This document shows positions 42,077-51,104 of a stretch of DNA of 64,000 nt, piece after piece. Below the pieces are notes generated by a model, which saw only the letters and a program-made list of their open reading frames with translations, was not told where the DNA came from and made no database searches. Location: assembly GCF_036226765.1 (NCBI RefSeq), contig NZ_CP109017.1, forward strand, positions 1,116,001 through 1,180,000. Direction: 5' to 3'. Origin of the DNA: Streptomyces sp. NBC_00670 (lineage in GTDB: Bacteria; Actinomycetota; Actinomycetes; Streptomycetales; Streptomycetaceae). The stretch's first letter is position 1. Every line of letters begins with the position of its first letter. The position numbers were made by a program, and so were the translations under genes.

Positions 42077-43441
42077 GTGACCTCTGCCGCCGACCCCGGC
42101 CCCGACCATCGTCCGGACCTCTCCCGCCGCCCTCTCGGGGGCCGACGCCCTCGGCGTCCCGAGTGGGCGGGGCGGAACTACAGCCTGCTGGCCGCCGCGG
42201 CGGTCGTCACCAACCTGGGCAGCAACGGGGCCCTGATCGCCGCCGCCTTCGCGGTCCTCGACGCGGGCGGCGACGCCGGGGACGTGGGGCTCGTGGCGGC
42301 GGCACGCACGCTGCCGCTCGTCCTGTTCCTGCTGATCGGCGGCGCGGTCGCCGACCGGCTGCCCCGGCACCGGGTGATGGTCGCGGCCAACGCCCTCAAC
42401 TGTCTGTCGCAGGCGGCGTTCGCGGCGCTCGTCCTGGCCGGTGAGCCCCGGCTGTGGCAGATGATGCTGCTCACCGGGCTGGGCGCGACCGGCCAGGCGT
42501 TCTTCAACCCGGCCGCCGAGGGCATGCTGATGTCCTCGGTGCGCGGGGAGCAGGCGGGCCGTGCCTTCGCGGTGTTCCGGATGGCGATGCAGTCGGCGGC
42601 GGTCGGCGGGGCCGCGCTCGGCGGGGCGCTGGTCGCCGCGCTGGGGCCCGGCTGGGTGCTCGCGATCGACGCGGCGGCCTTCGCGGTGGCGGGTTCGCTG
42701 CGCTCCTTCCTCGACGTCGGGCACATCGCGCCGCGCGAGCCGGGCGGCGGTCTGCTGGCCGATCTGCGCGAGGGCTGGCGGGAGTTCAGCGGGCGGCCCT
42801 GGCTGTGGGGGGTCGTCGCCCAGTTCTCGATCGCGAACGCGGTGGTCGGCGCGGCCGACGCGGTCTACGGCCCGCTGGTGGCGGAGGAGAACCTCGGCGG
42901 TGCGGGGCCGTGGGGGCTCGCCCTCGGCGCGTTCGGCGCGGGCACGGTCGCCGGGGCGCTCGTGATGACCCGCTTCCGGCCGCGCCGACTGCTGCTCGTC
43001 GGCACCCTGTGCGTCTTCCCGCTCGCCGCGCCTTCCGCGGCCCTGGCGGTGCCAGTGCCGGTCGGCGTCCTGTACACGGTGATGTTCCTGACCGGCCTGT
43101 CGGTCGAGGTGTTCGGCGTGTCCTGGATGACGGCTCTGCACCAGGAGATACCGGAGGACAAGCTGTCCCGGGTCTCGGCATACGACTGGTTCGGCTCGAT
43201 CGCGATGCTCCCGCTCGCGACGGCCCTGGCGGGCCCCGCGGAGTCCACCCTCGGCCGCGCCAACGCCCTGTGGGCCTGCGCCGCACTGGTCCTCGTCGTC
43301 ACAGCGGCAGTCCTCTGCGTCCCAGAGGTACGCAACCTGCGCCGCCGCACACCGTCGGTATCGGTGCCGGCACCGGCACCGGCACCGACGGCCGGGGAGC
43401 CGCAGCACACCCAGCCCCGCACACAGCCCGGCACCGACTGA
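42077..43441 (+). CDS. MFS transporter
   Basis: The 454-residue major facilitator protein has 12 predicted helices beginning NYSLLAAAAVVTNLGSNGAL, with the loop 2-3 motif GGAVADRLPRHRVMVAAN. It resembles the MefA/enterobactin-exporter-like branch (DUF894-type), with VFRMAMQSAAVGGAALGGAL in the middle and a disordered Pro/Thr tail. The substrate is unknown. GTG 42077 has no ribosome site but GATAGT (42065-42070) ends six bases before it, fitting a leaderless message. Confidence 0.88.
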   Translation: MTSAADPGPDHRPDLSRRPLGGRRPRRPEWAGRNYSLLAAAAVVTNLGSNGALIAAAFAVLDAGGDAGDVGLVAAARTLPLVLFLLIGGAVADRLPRHRVMVAANALNCLSQAAFAALVLAGEPRLWQMMLLTGLGATGQAFFNPAAEGMLMSSVRGEQAGRAFAVFRMAMQSAAVGGAALGGALVAALGPGWVLAIDAAAFAVAGSLRSFLDVGHIAPREPGGGLLADLREGWREFSGRPWLWGVVAQFSIANAVVGAADAVYGPLVAEENLGGAGPWGLALGAFGAGTVAGALVMTRFRPRRLLLVGTLCVFPLAAPSAALAVPVPVGVLYTVMFLTGLSVEVFGVSWMTALHQEIPEDKLSRVSAYDWFGSIAMLPLATALAGPAESTLGRANALWACAALVLVVTAAVLCVPEVRNLRRRTPSVSVPAPAPAPTAGEPQHTQPRTQPGTD

Positions 43442-43464
43442 CGGCTCCCGACAAGTGGGCCCCC

Positions 43465-43635
43465 GCCCCCTCGGGCGTCCAGGGGGCAGAGCCCCCTCGG
43501 GGCCAGGGGCGAAGCCCCAAGAACGCGCTCGGGGGCGAAGCCCCTCACGCCCTCCGGGCGAAGCCCCCAAGGGGGGTCCGGGGGCGCAGCCCCCAGGGAT
43601 GGGACGGGTAGGGGCGGCGGGGGCGAGGAAATCCC
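43465..43635. repeat. Cluster of palindromic intergenic repeats (GGGGCGAAGCCCC family)
   Basis: Within 274 bp between convergent genes at least four short palindromes occur in series: GGGGGCAGAGCCCCC, GGGGCGAAGCCCC (twice, one with a longer stem) and GGGGGCGCAGCCCCC. They are followed by the flank GGGATGGGACGGG and GGGGCGGCGGGGGCGAGG. The flank and last palindrome recur, inverted, at 26524-26600. The array should terminate transcription from both sides; no gene is present. Confidence 0.8.
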
Positions 43636-43715
43636 GGCGTCGAGCCACGCCCGGCGGCCTCGGCCGCCACCGGCCCGGGGGCACCGCATCGGCGCCGTCG
43701 GCACGACACACACCG

Positions 43716-44561
43716 TCAGCCGATACCGAACGCCCCGTCCGGCGGCTCCGGCGACGGCACCGCGTCCGTGTCATGAACCGGCCGGGCGGAGCCCATGAAG
43801 ACCCGCAGAGGATCCCCGTGCTCGACACGCGCGGGGAACGCATCCGCCGCCACACGCCGCACCAACGCCCCGACATCCGCCGCCCGATGCGCCGCGTACA
43901 GCACCACGTTCCCGAACCGCCGCCCCCGCAACACCCCCGGCTCCGCGATCAACGCCAGTTCCTCGAACACCGTCCCGAGCGTGGCGAGCTGCGCGCGCAG
44001 AAAGGCGAAGGGCGTGGCATCCGCCAGATTCGCCACGTACACCCCGTCACCCCGCAGCACCCGCGCCACGGCCCGCGCGTACTCGACCGAGGTGAGATGC
44101 GCGGGCACCCGGGATCCACCGAACACGTCGGCGATCACCACGTCCGCCGAGCCGGCCGGCGCCGCCTCCAGCCAGGCCCGGGCATCCGCGCGATGCGGCG
44201 TGATGTCCGCACCGGCGGGCAGCGGCAACCGCTCCAGGACGAGGTCCAGCAGCCCCCGGTCGGCCTCGACGACCTGCTGCCGCGAACCGGGCCGGGTCGC
44301 GGCGACGTACCGCGGCAAGGTGAACGCACCGCCACCGAGGTGCAGCACGTCCAGCGGCACCCCCGGCCCGGCGACCGTGTCCAGCACGTGCCCGAGCCGC
44401 CGGGCGTACTCGAACTCCAGGTGCTCGGGCGCGTCCAGGTCGACGTACGACTGCGGCGCCCCGTCCACGGTCAGCAGCCAGGCGCGCTCCCGGTCGACGT
44501 CGGGCATCAGCCGGGCGGTCCCGTGATCCACGTCCCGCACCACGGGTATCGCTTCGCTCAC
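43716..44561 (-). CDS. Spermidine-synthase-like methyltransferase-fold protein
   Basis: The 281-residue protein has the spermidine synthase layout: SYVDLDAPEHLEFEYARRLG, the nucleotide site LDVLHLGGGAFTLPRYVAAT, VVEADRGLLDLVLERL, PHRADARAWLE and DVVIADVFGGSRVPAHL. The polyamine-site Asp residues are only partly matched, so polyamine aminopropyl transfer is uncertain; related actinobacterial proteins may methylate or have lost activity. Start GTG 44561 is preferred; a GTG at 44579 would add six residues. Confidence 0.82.
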   Translation of the reverse strand: MSEAIPVVRDVDHGTARLMPDVDRERAWLLTVDGAPQSYVDLDAPEHLEFEYARRLGHVLDTVAGPGVPLDVLHLGGGAFTLPRYVAATRPGSRQQVVEADRGLLDLVLERLPLPAGADITPHRADARAWLEAAPAGSADVVIADVFGGSRVPAHLTSVEYARAVARVLRGDGVYVANLADATPFAFLRAQLATLGTVFEELALIAEPGVLRGRRFGNVVLYAAHRAADVGALVRRVAADAFPARVEHGDPLRVFMGSARPVHDTDAVPSPEPPDGAFGIG

Positions 44562-44610
44562 GGAACCATTGTGCGGCACGGGGGCGCCCCGCAGGACGCC
44601 CCCGCCCGGC

Positions 44611-45792
44611 TCACTCCACCGAGGTCACCGTCCCCGCCCCGACCGTCCGGCCGCCCTCGCGGATCGCGAAGCCGAGCCCGGCCTCCAGGGGCACGTCCCG
44701 CCCCAGCTCGACGATCATGGTGACCGTCTCCCCGGGCCGGGCGACGCCGGCCGCGCCGAGGTCGACGCCGCCGACCACGTCCGCCGTGCGGATGTAGAAC
44801 TGCGGCCGGTAACCGCTGGTCACCGCCGTCGTACGGCCGCCCTCGCGGGCCGACAGCACGTACACCCGCGCGGTGAACCGGCGGCGCGGCTCGACGCTGC
44901 CGGGCGCCGCGACGACGTGCCCGCGCCGCACCGCGTCCCGCGCCACCCCGCGCAGCAGCAGCGCCACGTTGTCCCCGGCCTGCGCCTCCTCCATCGGCCG
45001 ACCGAAGGTCTCGACCCCGGTGACGACGGTCTCGACACCGGCCCCGAGCACCTCGACCCGGTCGCCGACGCGCACCGTGCCGCGCTCGACGGCGCCGGTG
45101 ACGACCGTGCCGCGCCCGGTGATGGTGAGCACGTTCTCCACCGGCAGCAGGAACGGCGCGTCCAGGTACCGCTCGGGGACCGGCACATAGGTGTCGACCG
45201 CGTCGAGCAGCGCCTCGACGGCCGCCGTCCAGCGCGGGTCGCCCTCCAGCGCGCGCAGCCCGGAGACCCGTACGACGGGTACGGACTCGCCCGGGTAGCC
45301 GTGCGCGGTGAGCAGTTCGCGCACCTCCAGCTCCACGAGGTCGGTCAGCACCGCGTCCTCGCCGTCGCCGACGGCGTCGGCCTTGTTGAGCGCGACGACG
45401 ATGTGGTCGACGCCCACCTGCCGCGCGAGCAGCACGTGTTCGGCGGTCTGCGGCATGATCCCGTCCAGCGCGGAGACGACGAGGATCGCCCCGTCGAGCT
45501 GGGCCGCGCCGGTGACCATGTTCTTGATGTAGTCGGCGTGGCCGGGCATGTCGACGTGCGCGTAGTGCCGGGTGTCGGTCTCGTACTCGACGTGCGCGAT
45601 GTTGATGGTGATGCCGCGCGCGGCCTCCTCCGGGGCGCGGTCGATGCGGTCGAACGGCACGAACGTGCCGGCGCCGCGGCCGGCGAGGACCTTGGTGAGG
45701 GCGGCGGTCAGGGTGGTCTTGCCGTGGTCGACATGGCCCATCGTGCCGATGTTGAGATGCGGTTTGGTGCGGATGTACGCCGTCTTGGACAT
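44611..45792 (-). CDS. tuf3: Divergent elongation factor Tu (Tuf3-type)
   Basis: This 393-residue EF-Tu paralogue has all GTPase motifs: GHVDHGKTT (19-27), [22 protein letters not shown] and SGLRAL in the SAL position, then both beta-barrel domains with [13 protein letters not shown] and [13 protein letters not shown]. It is clearly diverged from the housekeeping protein; for example, DMPGHAD replaces the near-universal DCPGHAD, and domain 2-3 loops differ. S. coelicolor has a second, divergent EF-Tu gene called tuf3, and this fits it. No ribosomal-protein or fusA genes are near, so it is an isolated gene. Confidence 0.9.
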   Translation of the reverse strand: MSKTAYIRTKPHLNIGTMGHVDHGKTTLTAALTKVLAGRGAGTFVPFDRIDRAPEEAARGITINIAHVEYETDTRHYAHVDMPGHADYIKNMVTGAAQLDGAILVVSALDGIMPQTAEHVLLARQVGVDHIVVALNKADAVGDGEDAVLTDLVELEVRELLTAHGYPGESVPVVRVSGLRALEGDPRWTAAVEALLDAVDTYVPVPERYLDAPFLLPVENVLTITGRGTVVTGAVERGTVRVGDRVEVLGAGVETVVTGVETFGRPMEEAQAGDNVALLLRGVARDAVRRGHVVAAPGSVEPRRRFTARVYVLSAREGGRTTAVTSGYRPQFYIRTADVVGGVDLGAAGVARPGETVTMIVELGRDVPLEAGLGFAIREGGRTVGAGTVTSVE

Positions 45793-45889
45793 GGCGGTAC
45801 CTCGAAGTCTCTTCGGTGGTGACGCGTGAACGGCCCCGGGCGCGGCGCATGGGGCGCGCGGCCGGGACGGGGACCCCGAGAACCTGGCC

Positions 45890-45932
45890 GACCCTCCCCC
45901 TGGGGGGTCCGCCGGACGATCCGGGGAGGGTC
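45890..45932 (-). terminator. Hairpin at the end of a possible 33-codon gene, upstream of tuf3
   Basis: GACCCTCCCC (45890-45899) pairs with GGGGAGGGTC (45923-45932), with more pairing possible in between (GTCC/GGAC). On the minus strand it overlaps the stop codon of the small reading frame 45931-46032 and lies about 100 bases before the tuf3 start, so it may terminate or attenuate transcription. Confidence 0.55.
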
Positions 45933-46032
45933 AGCTTCGGGCGCCGTCGACTGCGGCGAGGAAAGTGGGAACGGCAGCCTTCGGGGCATCCGCGGCTGCG
46001 GATGCCGCGAGGTGGAAGGCGTACCGGAACAT
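45931..46032 (-). CDS. Possible 33-residue small protein
   Basis: This short frame has G/C-ending codons, a protein-like sequence beginning MFRYAFHLAASAAADAPK and ending FLAAVDGARS, and a hairpin exactly at its end. GGAGG lies about 13 bases before the ATG, rather far. I do not recognise it. It lies in the roughly 490-bp gap upstream of tuf3, where nothing else looks coding. Confidence 0.4.
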   Translation of the reverse strand: MFRYAFHLAASAAADAPKAAVPTFLAAVDGARS

Positions 46033-46283
46033 GCCCCGATCATGCCTCCGCCGCCCGTTCCGGGTCGAATGGTTTTCGCCCCGCCCGGGATCGTGGACGC
46101 GGAGATGTACGTCCGGTGCACCTCTGCCGTCGACCTCTCGCACACGACCCATCGCAACCCGCCCCGACCCGCCGGAGGGTACGTTCTCGCGGTCCTGGCC
46201 GGGGGACTGACGGGCGTTCAGCGCACCACCCGTGAAATGGCCCATACGGCGATCACATGCGTTCGTCGGTTAATGTCACCAAC

Positions 46284-47096
46284 ATGCTCGATGCCACCAC
46301 CCGCTCGGGCGGCACCGCCACGGCCTCTCCCCGGGCCACCGCCACGGAGTCCACCACCGCCACGGCACCGGCCGTTTCCCCGTCGTTGGTGAGCGCCCCG
46401 GTCGCCGCAGCCGTCTCCCCCTCCTTCGCCGCGCGCTGCGGCAGAGCACTGCTCTCGCCCTGGGCGCGGCTGGCCCTGCTCGTGGCGCTGCTCGCGACGG
46501 CCGCCACCTGCGTGCTGCTGTTCGAACCGCAGAGGCTGCTGACGCACGGCTGGCCACCACAGCTCGGCGGGGCCGCGGCCGCCTCGGTGTTCGCGGTGGC
46601 GTACGGGCTGTGCACGGTCGCCTTCGTGCCGCGCCCGCTGCTCAACCTGGCCGCGGGCGCCCTGTTCGGTTCGCAGTTCGGCACGGGCAGCGCGCTGACG
46701 GGCACGGTGCTGGGCGCCGGGCTCGCGTTCGGCCTGGGCCGGCTGCTCGGCCAGGACGCGCTGCGGCCGCTGGTGCGCGGCCGGTGGCTGAAGGCGGCGG
46801 ACGGCCAGCTCAGCCGGCACGGCTTCCGTTCGATGATGGCGGCCCGGCTCTTCCCCGGGGTGCCGTTCTGGGCGGCGAACTACTGCGCCGCCGTCTCCCG
46901 GATGCGTTCGGCGCCGTTCCTGATCGCGACGGCGCTCGGCTCGATCCCCAACACCGCCGCCTACGTCGTCGCCGGCGCCCGCGCCTCCAGTCCCACCTCC
47001 CCCGCCTTCCTCATCGCCCTCGCCATCATCGCCGTCCCCGCCCTGGCCGCCACGACAATCGCCTGGCGCAAACGCCACCACCTGCGCGCCCCGTAG
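46284..47096 (+). CDS. TVP38/TMEM64 family membrane protein
   Basis: The 270-residue protein has a disordered Ala/Thr/Ser N-terminus, then a VTT (SNARE-associated) domain with five to six helices. It contains RPLLNLAAGALFGSQFGTGS, GLGRLLGQDALR, MMAARLFPGVPFWAANYCAA and IPNTAAYVVAGA. VTT proteins are scramblases or flippases of lipids. ATG 46284 is preferred because TAATGT (46271-46276) ends seven bases before it, which suits a leaderless transcript. ATG 46257 is an alternative. Confidence 0.85.
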   Translation: MLDATTRSGGTATASPRATATESTTATAPAVSPSLVSAPVAAAVSPSFAARCGRALLSPWARLALLVALLATAATCVLLFEPQRLLTHGWPPQLGGAAAASVFAVAYGLCTVAFVPRPLLNLAAGALFGSQFGTGSALTGTVLGAGLAFGLGRLLGQDALRPLVRGRWLKAADGQLSRHGFRSMMAARLFPGVPFWAANYCAAVSRMRSAPFLIATALGSIPNTAAYVVAGARASSPTSPAFLIALAIIAVPALAATTIAWRKRHHLRAP

Positions 47097-47109
47097 GGGG
47101 CGCGGCTCG

Positions 47110-47165
47110 GGGCCGGGTCCGCGGTTCTTGAAGGGACGGGAAGGGCAGGGGCGGTGGGGGGAAAC
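47110..47165. repeat. Dispersed intergenic repeat fragment
   Basis: GGGTCCGCGG then GAAGGGACGGGAAGGG then CAGGGGCGGTGGGGGGAAA resembles the flank of the GGGGCGAAGCCCC-family element (compare 43570-43630). It lies directly upstream of the uppP promoter region. Confidence 0.5.
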
Positions 47166-47247
47166 CCCTGTCGCAGACCCGTCACTTGGGGACGCTACGC
47201 TGCCACCCCACCCCTCTCTACGATCAGCGCTTGGACCTCCTGCCTCC

Positions 47248-48123
47248 ATGTCTTGGTTTGAATCCCTCGTCCTCGGACTCGTCCAGGGGCTGACCGAATT
47301 CCTCCCGGTGTCCTCCAGCGCCCACCTCCGGCTGACCGCCGCGTTCGCCGGCTGGAAGGACCCGGGCGCGGCGTTCACCGCCATCACCCAGATCGGCACG
47401 GAGTCCGCGGTACTGATCTACTTCCGCAAGGACATCGCGAACATCCTCTCCGCGTGGTCGCGTTCACTCGTGAACAAGGAGTGGCGGCACGACCCCGACG
47501 CCCGCATGGGCTGGCTGGTGATCGTCGGCTCCATCCCGATCGGCGTGCTCGGCGTGACGCTCAAGGACCAGATCGAGGGCCCGTTCCGCGACCTGCGCAT
47601 CACCGCGACGATGCTCATCGCCATGGGCGTGGTCCTGGGCGTCGCCGACCGGCTCGCCGCGCGCGACGAGAAGGGCGGCCGCCACCGCGCGCCCAAGCAG
47701 CGCAAGACGCTGGAGAACCTGAACATCAAGGACGGCCTGATCTACGGCATCTGCCAGGCCATGGCCCTGATCCCGGGCGTCTCGCGCTCCGGGGCGACGA
47801 TCAGCGGCGGCCTGTTCCTCGGCTACAAGCGGGAGGCGGCGGCGCGGTACTCCTTCCTGCTTGCGGTTCCGGCCGTCCTGGCGTCCGGGGTGTTCGAGCT
47901 GAAGGACGCGGCGGAGAGCGGCCACGTGTCCTGGGGGCCGACCCTCTTCGCCACGGTGATCGCGTTCGTGTCCGGGTACGTGGTGATCTCGTGGTTCATG
48001 AAGTTCATCAGCTCGAAGTCGTTCATGCCGTTCGTCTGGTACCGGATCGCGTTGGGCGCGGCGATCATCGGGCTGGTGGCGGCGGGTGTGCTGAGCCCGC
48101 ACGCGGCGGAGTCGGCGGGCTGA
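47248..48123 (+). CDS. uppP: Undecaprenyl-diphosphatase
   Basis: UppP (BacA) dephosphorylates undecaprenyl pyrophosphate, recycling the lipid carrier for peptidoglycan, and overproduction gives bacitracin resistance. The 291-residue membrane protein has both signature regions, EFLPVSSSAHLRL (17-29) and ALIPGVSRSGATISGGLFLG, with the catalytic Glu, Ser, His and Arg residues. It is slightly longer than the usual 270-280, owing to an inserted basic loop DEKGGRHRAPKQRKT. It follows the TVP38 gene by 151 bp. Confidence 0.95.
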   Translation: MSWFESLVLGLVQGLTEFLPVSSSAHLRLTAAFAGWKDPGAAFTAITQIGTESAVLIYFRKDIANILSAWSRSLVNKEWRHDPDARMGWLVIVGSIPIGVLGVTLKDQIEGPFRDLRITATMLIAMGVVLGVADRLAARDEKGGRHRAPKQRKTLENLNIKDGLIYGICQAMALIPGVSRSGATISGGLFLGYKREAAARYSFLLAVPAVLASGVFELKDAAESGHVSWGPTLFATVIAFVSGYVVISWFMKFISSKSFMPFVWYRIALGAAIIGLVAAGVLSPHAAESAG

Positions 48124-48227
48124 GGGGGCGGACCGAGGAGTGGTCACGGCTCGCCGTGACCCATTCCATAGCGGGTGCGTAGCCGAGCGGTAGCGGACTG
48201 TCAGACCTTGCCCCTACGCTTGTCCGC

Positions 48228-48407
48228 ATGTCCCCCGAATCCGTGCCCCCTGGTTCCGTGCGGTCCGCCGCCGACTTGAACGAGCGGATCCGTGCGCTGT
48301 GGATGCGTGCGGGTGGGTCTCTGACGGCCCAGGAGCGGGCGGAGTACGAGGCTCTGGTGATCCAGTGGGCCTCGGCGATCCGCCAGGACGTGATCGAGGC
48401 GGCGTAG
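48228..48407 (+). CDS. Small conserved-type protein, 59 residues
   Basis: This short gene has a clear coding codon pattern and a helical, Trp-containing sequence: AADLNERIRALWMRAGGSLT, then AQERAEYEALVIQWASAIRQ. Small proteins with this layout occur in other Streptomyces, to my knowledge, without assigned function. TACGCT (48215-48220) ends seven bases before the ATG, giving a leaderless transcript, which supports the start. It lies between uppP and lnt. Confidence 0.7.
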   Translation: MSPESVPPGSVRSAADLNERIRALWMRAGGSLTAQERAEYEALVIQWASAIRQDVIEAA

Positions 48408-48525
48408 GCTCCGCCTCCGGGCCCCCCGAGCTCCACGGCGGCCCACCTCATCCCATCCCCGTTTGAGATCTCCCCCACCGCGCACACTCAAAGCACGCGC
48501 AGACGCACACCGGGGAGGGGATCAC

Positions 48526-50130
48526 GTGACGTTGCTGCCCGAAGGGCGTACCGCACGGCGGAGCCTCGCCGCCGCGCTCACCGGCGCGCTGCCGATGCTC
48601 GCCTTCCCCGCCCCCTCCCTCTGGTGGTTCGCGTACGTCGCCCTCGTCCCCTGGATGCTGCTCATCCGCTCCGCGCCGACCGCGCGCCGGGCGGCGTACG
48701 ACGGCTGGGCCGGCGGCTTCGGCTTCATGGTCGCCGTCCACCACTGGCTGCTGCCGAGCCTGAACGTCTTCCTCTTCGTCCTGGCCGCCCTGCTGGGCGC
48801 CCTGTGGGCCCCCTGGGGGTGGCTGGTCCACCGCTTCCTCGGCCCCCGTACGGGGGAACCGGGCGGCCCGCCGACCGCGCTCCGCCTCGCCGCCGCCCTG
48901 CTCGTCGTCCCCTCCGGCTGGCTGCTGCCCGAACTCGTCCGCTCCTGGCAGGGATTGGGCGGCCCGTGGGGGCTGCTCGGCGCGACCCAGTGGCAGGTCG
49001 GACCGGCCCTGCGGCTCGCCTCCGTCGGCGGGGTCTGGCTGCTCAGTCTCCTGGTGGTGGCCGTCAACGTGTCGGTGACCGCGCTGCTCGCCACACGCAC
49101 CTGGCGACGCCCGGTCGCCGCCGTCGTCGTGCCCGTCGCCGGCCTGGCCGCCGTCGCGCTCGCGACCTCGGCCGCGTGGGCGTGGGCGCCCCGCCCCGCC
49201 GTCGACGGCCACGTCCGCGTCGCCGTCGTCCAGTCGGGGATCGTCTCCGGTGACGACAGCCCCGAACGCCGCTTCGACCGCGAGGAAGCGTTCACCCGCC
49301 GGCTGGCCGGCCAGGACGTGGACCTGGTCGTCTGGGGCGAGAGCAGCGTCGGCTTCGACCTGGACGACCGCCCGGACCTCGCCCGTCGGATCGCCGCCCT
49401 GTCCCGCCGCCTGGACGCCGACGTCCTCGTCAACGTCGACGCCCGCCGCGCCGACCGCCCCGGTATCTACAAGAGCGCCCTCCTCGTCGGCCCCGACGGC
49501 CCCACCGGCGACCGGTACGACAAGATGCGTCTGGTGCCGTTCGGGGAGTACATACCGGCGCGTTCCCTGCTGGGCTGGGCCACCTCCGTCGGGAAGGCGG
49601 CCGGGGAGGACCGCAGGCGCGGCGACGAGCAGGTGGTGATGGACGTCGGGCACGGGCTGCGCGTCGGCCCGCTGGTCTGCTTCGAGACGGCCTTCCCGGA
49701 CATGAGCCGGCACCTCGCCGCCGACGGCGCCGACCTGCTGCTCGCCCAGTCCTCGACGTCGAGCTTCCAGCACAGCTGGGCGCCCGCGCAGCACGCCTCG
49801 CTGGCCGCGCTGCGCGCCGCCGAGACCGGCCGTCCGATGGTGCACGCCACGCTGACCGGCGTCTCCGCGGTCTACGGCCCCGGCGGTGAACGCCTCGGCT
49901 CCCGGCTCGGCACGGACGACGCCGGGATCTCGGCGGTGTACGAGGTGCCGCTCGCGCACGGCACGACCCCCTATGTGCGCCACGGCGACTGGCCGGTCCA
50001 CGCGGCGCTGCTGGTCCTGGCCGCGCTGTGCGTCACGGAAGGGGTGCGCGCCTACCGGGCACACGCCGGTGTTCAGGACCCGGCGGACCGCTCCCGCACC
50101 GCGGTCACGACCCGTTCGCACAGTTCGTGA
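48526..50130 (+). CDS. lnt: Apolipoprotein N-acyltransferase
   Basis: Lnt adds the third acyl chain to the N-terminal Cys of lipoproteins on the outer face of the membrane. The 534-residue protein has an N-terminal multi-helix membrane domain and a C-terminal nitrilase domain with the triad Glu in VVWGESSVG (near 271), Lys in DKMRLVPFGEYIP (near 334) and Cys in GPLVCFETAFPD (near 385). GTG 48526 follows GGGGAGGGG. Its 3' end overlaps the convergent oxidoreductase gene by 58 bp. Confidence 0.92.
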   Translation: MTLLPEGRTARRSLAAALTGALPMLAFPAPSLWWFAYVALVPWMLLIRSAPTARRAAYDGWAGGFGFMVAVHHWLLPSLNVFLFVLAALLGALWAPWGWLVHRFLGPRTGEPGGPPTALRLAAALLVVPSGWLLPELVRSWQGLGGPWGLLGATQWQVGPALRLASVGGVWLLSLLVVAVNVSVTALLATRTWRRPVAAVVVPVAGLAAVALATSAAWAWAPRPAVDGHVRVAVVQSGIVSGDDSPERRFDREEAFTRRLAGQDVDLVVWGESSVGFDLDDRPDLARRIAALSRRLDADVLVNVDARRADRPGIYKSALLVGPDGPTGDRYDKMRLVPFGEYIPARSLLGWATSVGKAAGEDRRRGDEQVVMDVGHGLRVGPLVCFETAFPDMSRHLAADGADLLLAQSSTSSFQHSWAPAQHASLAALRAAETGRPMVHATLTGVSAVYGPGGERLGSRLGTDDAGISAVYEVPLAHGTTPYVRHGDWPVHAALLVLAALCVTEGVRAYRAHAGVQDPADRSRTAVTTRSHSS

Positions 50131-50984
50131 GTGGCCAGCGCGTCCCGGGCCCCGAGCACCTTCCCGGCGCGCACGGCGTCGAGGAAGGCCAGCACCGCCT
50201 GCTCGATGCCGCGCTGCCGGGCCACCGGCACCCAGTCGCCGCGCCGGCGCACGGTGGGCTGGCCCTTGTGGTCGATCGTCTCGGCGAGATTGACCACCTG
50301 CCGCTTGCTGTCCTGTCCGGACACCTCGAGGATCTCCTCGGCCGAACCGCTCAGCCTGTTCATCACGCCCAGCGCCGTGAAGCCCTCCCCGGCGAGCTGG
50401 AGCACGACGTGGTGGAGCAGCCCGTTCTCGGTGCGCGCCCGCACGGTGACGTCGTCGACCTGACCGGGCACCAGGAACCGCAGGGTGTCGACGACATGGA
50501 TGAAGTCGTCGAGGATCATCGTGCGCGGGTCCTCGGGCAGTCCGACGCGGTTCTTCTGCATCAGGATCAGCTCGCGGGGATGGTCGGCGCACTGGACGTA
50601 CCCGGGCGCGTACCGCCGGTTGAACCCGACCATCAGTCCGGTGTTCCGCTCCTCCGCGAGCGTCACCAGCCGCTCGGAGTCGGCCAGTTCGTAGGCGAGT
50701 GGCTTGTCGACGTACGTCGGCACGCCCGCCTCCAGGAGCCGTGCGACGAGCTCGGGGTGGGCGGCGGTGGACGCGTGCACGAACGCCGCGTCGAGCCCCT
50801 GGTCCAGCAGGGTCCGCAGTTCGGTGTGGCGCTGTCCGGCGGGGAGGTGCAGGGTGTCGGCGACGCGGGTGAGCGTGGCGGGCGTGCGCGTGTGCAGGTG
50901 CAGTTCGACACCGGGCAGCGTGGCGAGCACCGGTAGGTAGGCCTTCTGCGCGATGTCGCCGAGTCCGATGCAGCCGACCTTCAC
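50073..50984 (-). CDS. Gfo/Idh/MocA family oxidoreductase
   Basis: The 303-residue protein has the NAD(P)-binding start VGCIGLGDIAQKAYLPVLAT, the conserved AAFVHASTAAHPELVARLLE and VPTYVDKPLAYELADSERLV (the EKP-type motif appears as DKP), GLMVGFNRRYAPGY and the C-terminal domain. The substrate, probably a sugar or inositol derivative, is not evident. GTG 50984 follows GAGGAGACC. It is convergent with lnt, sharing 58 bp. Confidence 0.9.
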   Translation of the reverse strand: MKVGCIGLGDIAQKAYLPVLATLPGVELHLHTRTPATLTRVADTLHLPAGQRHTELRTLLDQGLDAAFVHASTAAHPELVARLLEAGVPTYVDKPLAYELADSERLVTLAEERNTGLMVGFNRRYAPGYVQCADHPRELILMQKNRVGLPEDPRTMILDDFIHVVDTLRFLVPGQVDDVTVRARTENGLLHHVVLQLAGEGFTALGVMNRLSGSAEEILEVSGQDSKRQVVNLAETIDHKGQPTVRRRGDWVPVARQRGIEQAVLAFLDAVRAGKVLGARDALATHELCERVVTAVRERSAGS

Positions 50985-51104
50985 CGGTGGTCTCCTCACA
51001 GTGTTCGACGCGGGTTCCGGGGAAGCATACGGCGATCACCCGTGCGGGGCATTTCGCCCCCGTCCGCTGTCGCAGACCCCGCCCGGACCGCCAGAGTTGC
51101 CCGG

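Noticed and set aside
43465..43635. CRISPR-like repeats
   Set aside because: The palindromes have no regular spacer length and no cas genes occur anywhere in the window.
47248..48123. Vancomycin- or bacitracin-resistance cassette around uppP
   Set aside because: UppP is a housekeeping enzyme; no van or bac-type regulator or transporter is adjacent.
48170..48225. tRNA-like 5' half: GTAGCCGAGCGGTAGCGGAC resembles a D-arm
   Set aside because: No anticodon stem, T-arm (GGTTCRANNCC) or acceptor complement follows within 60 bases, so it is not a tRNA gene.
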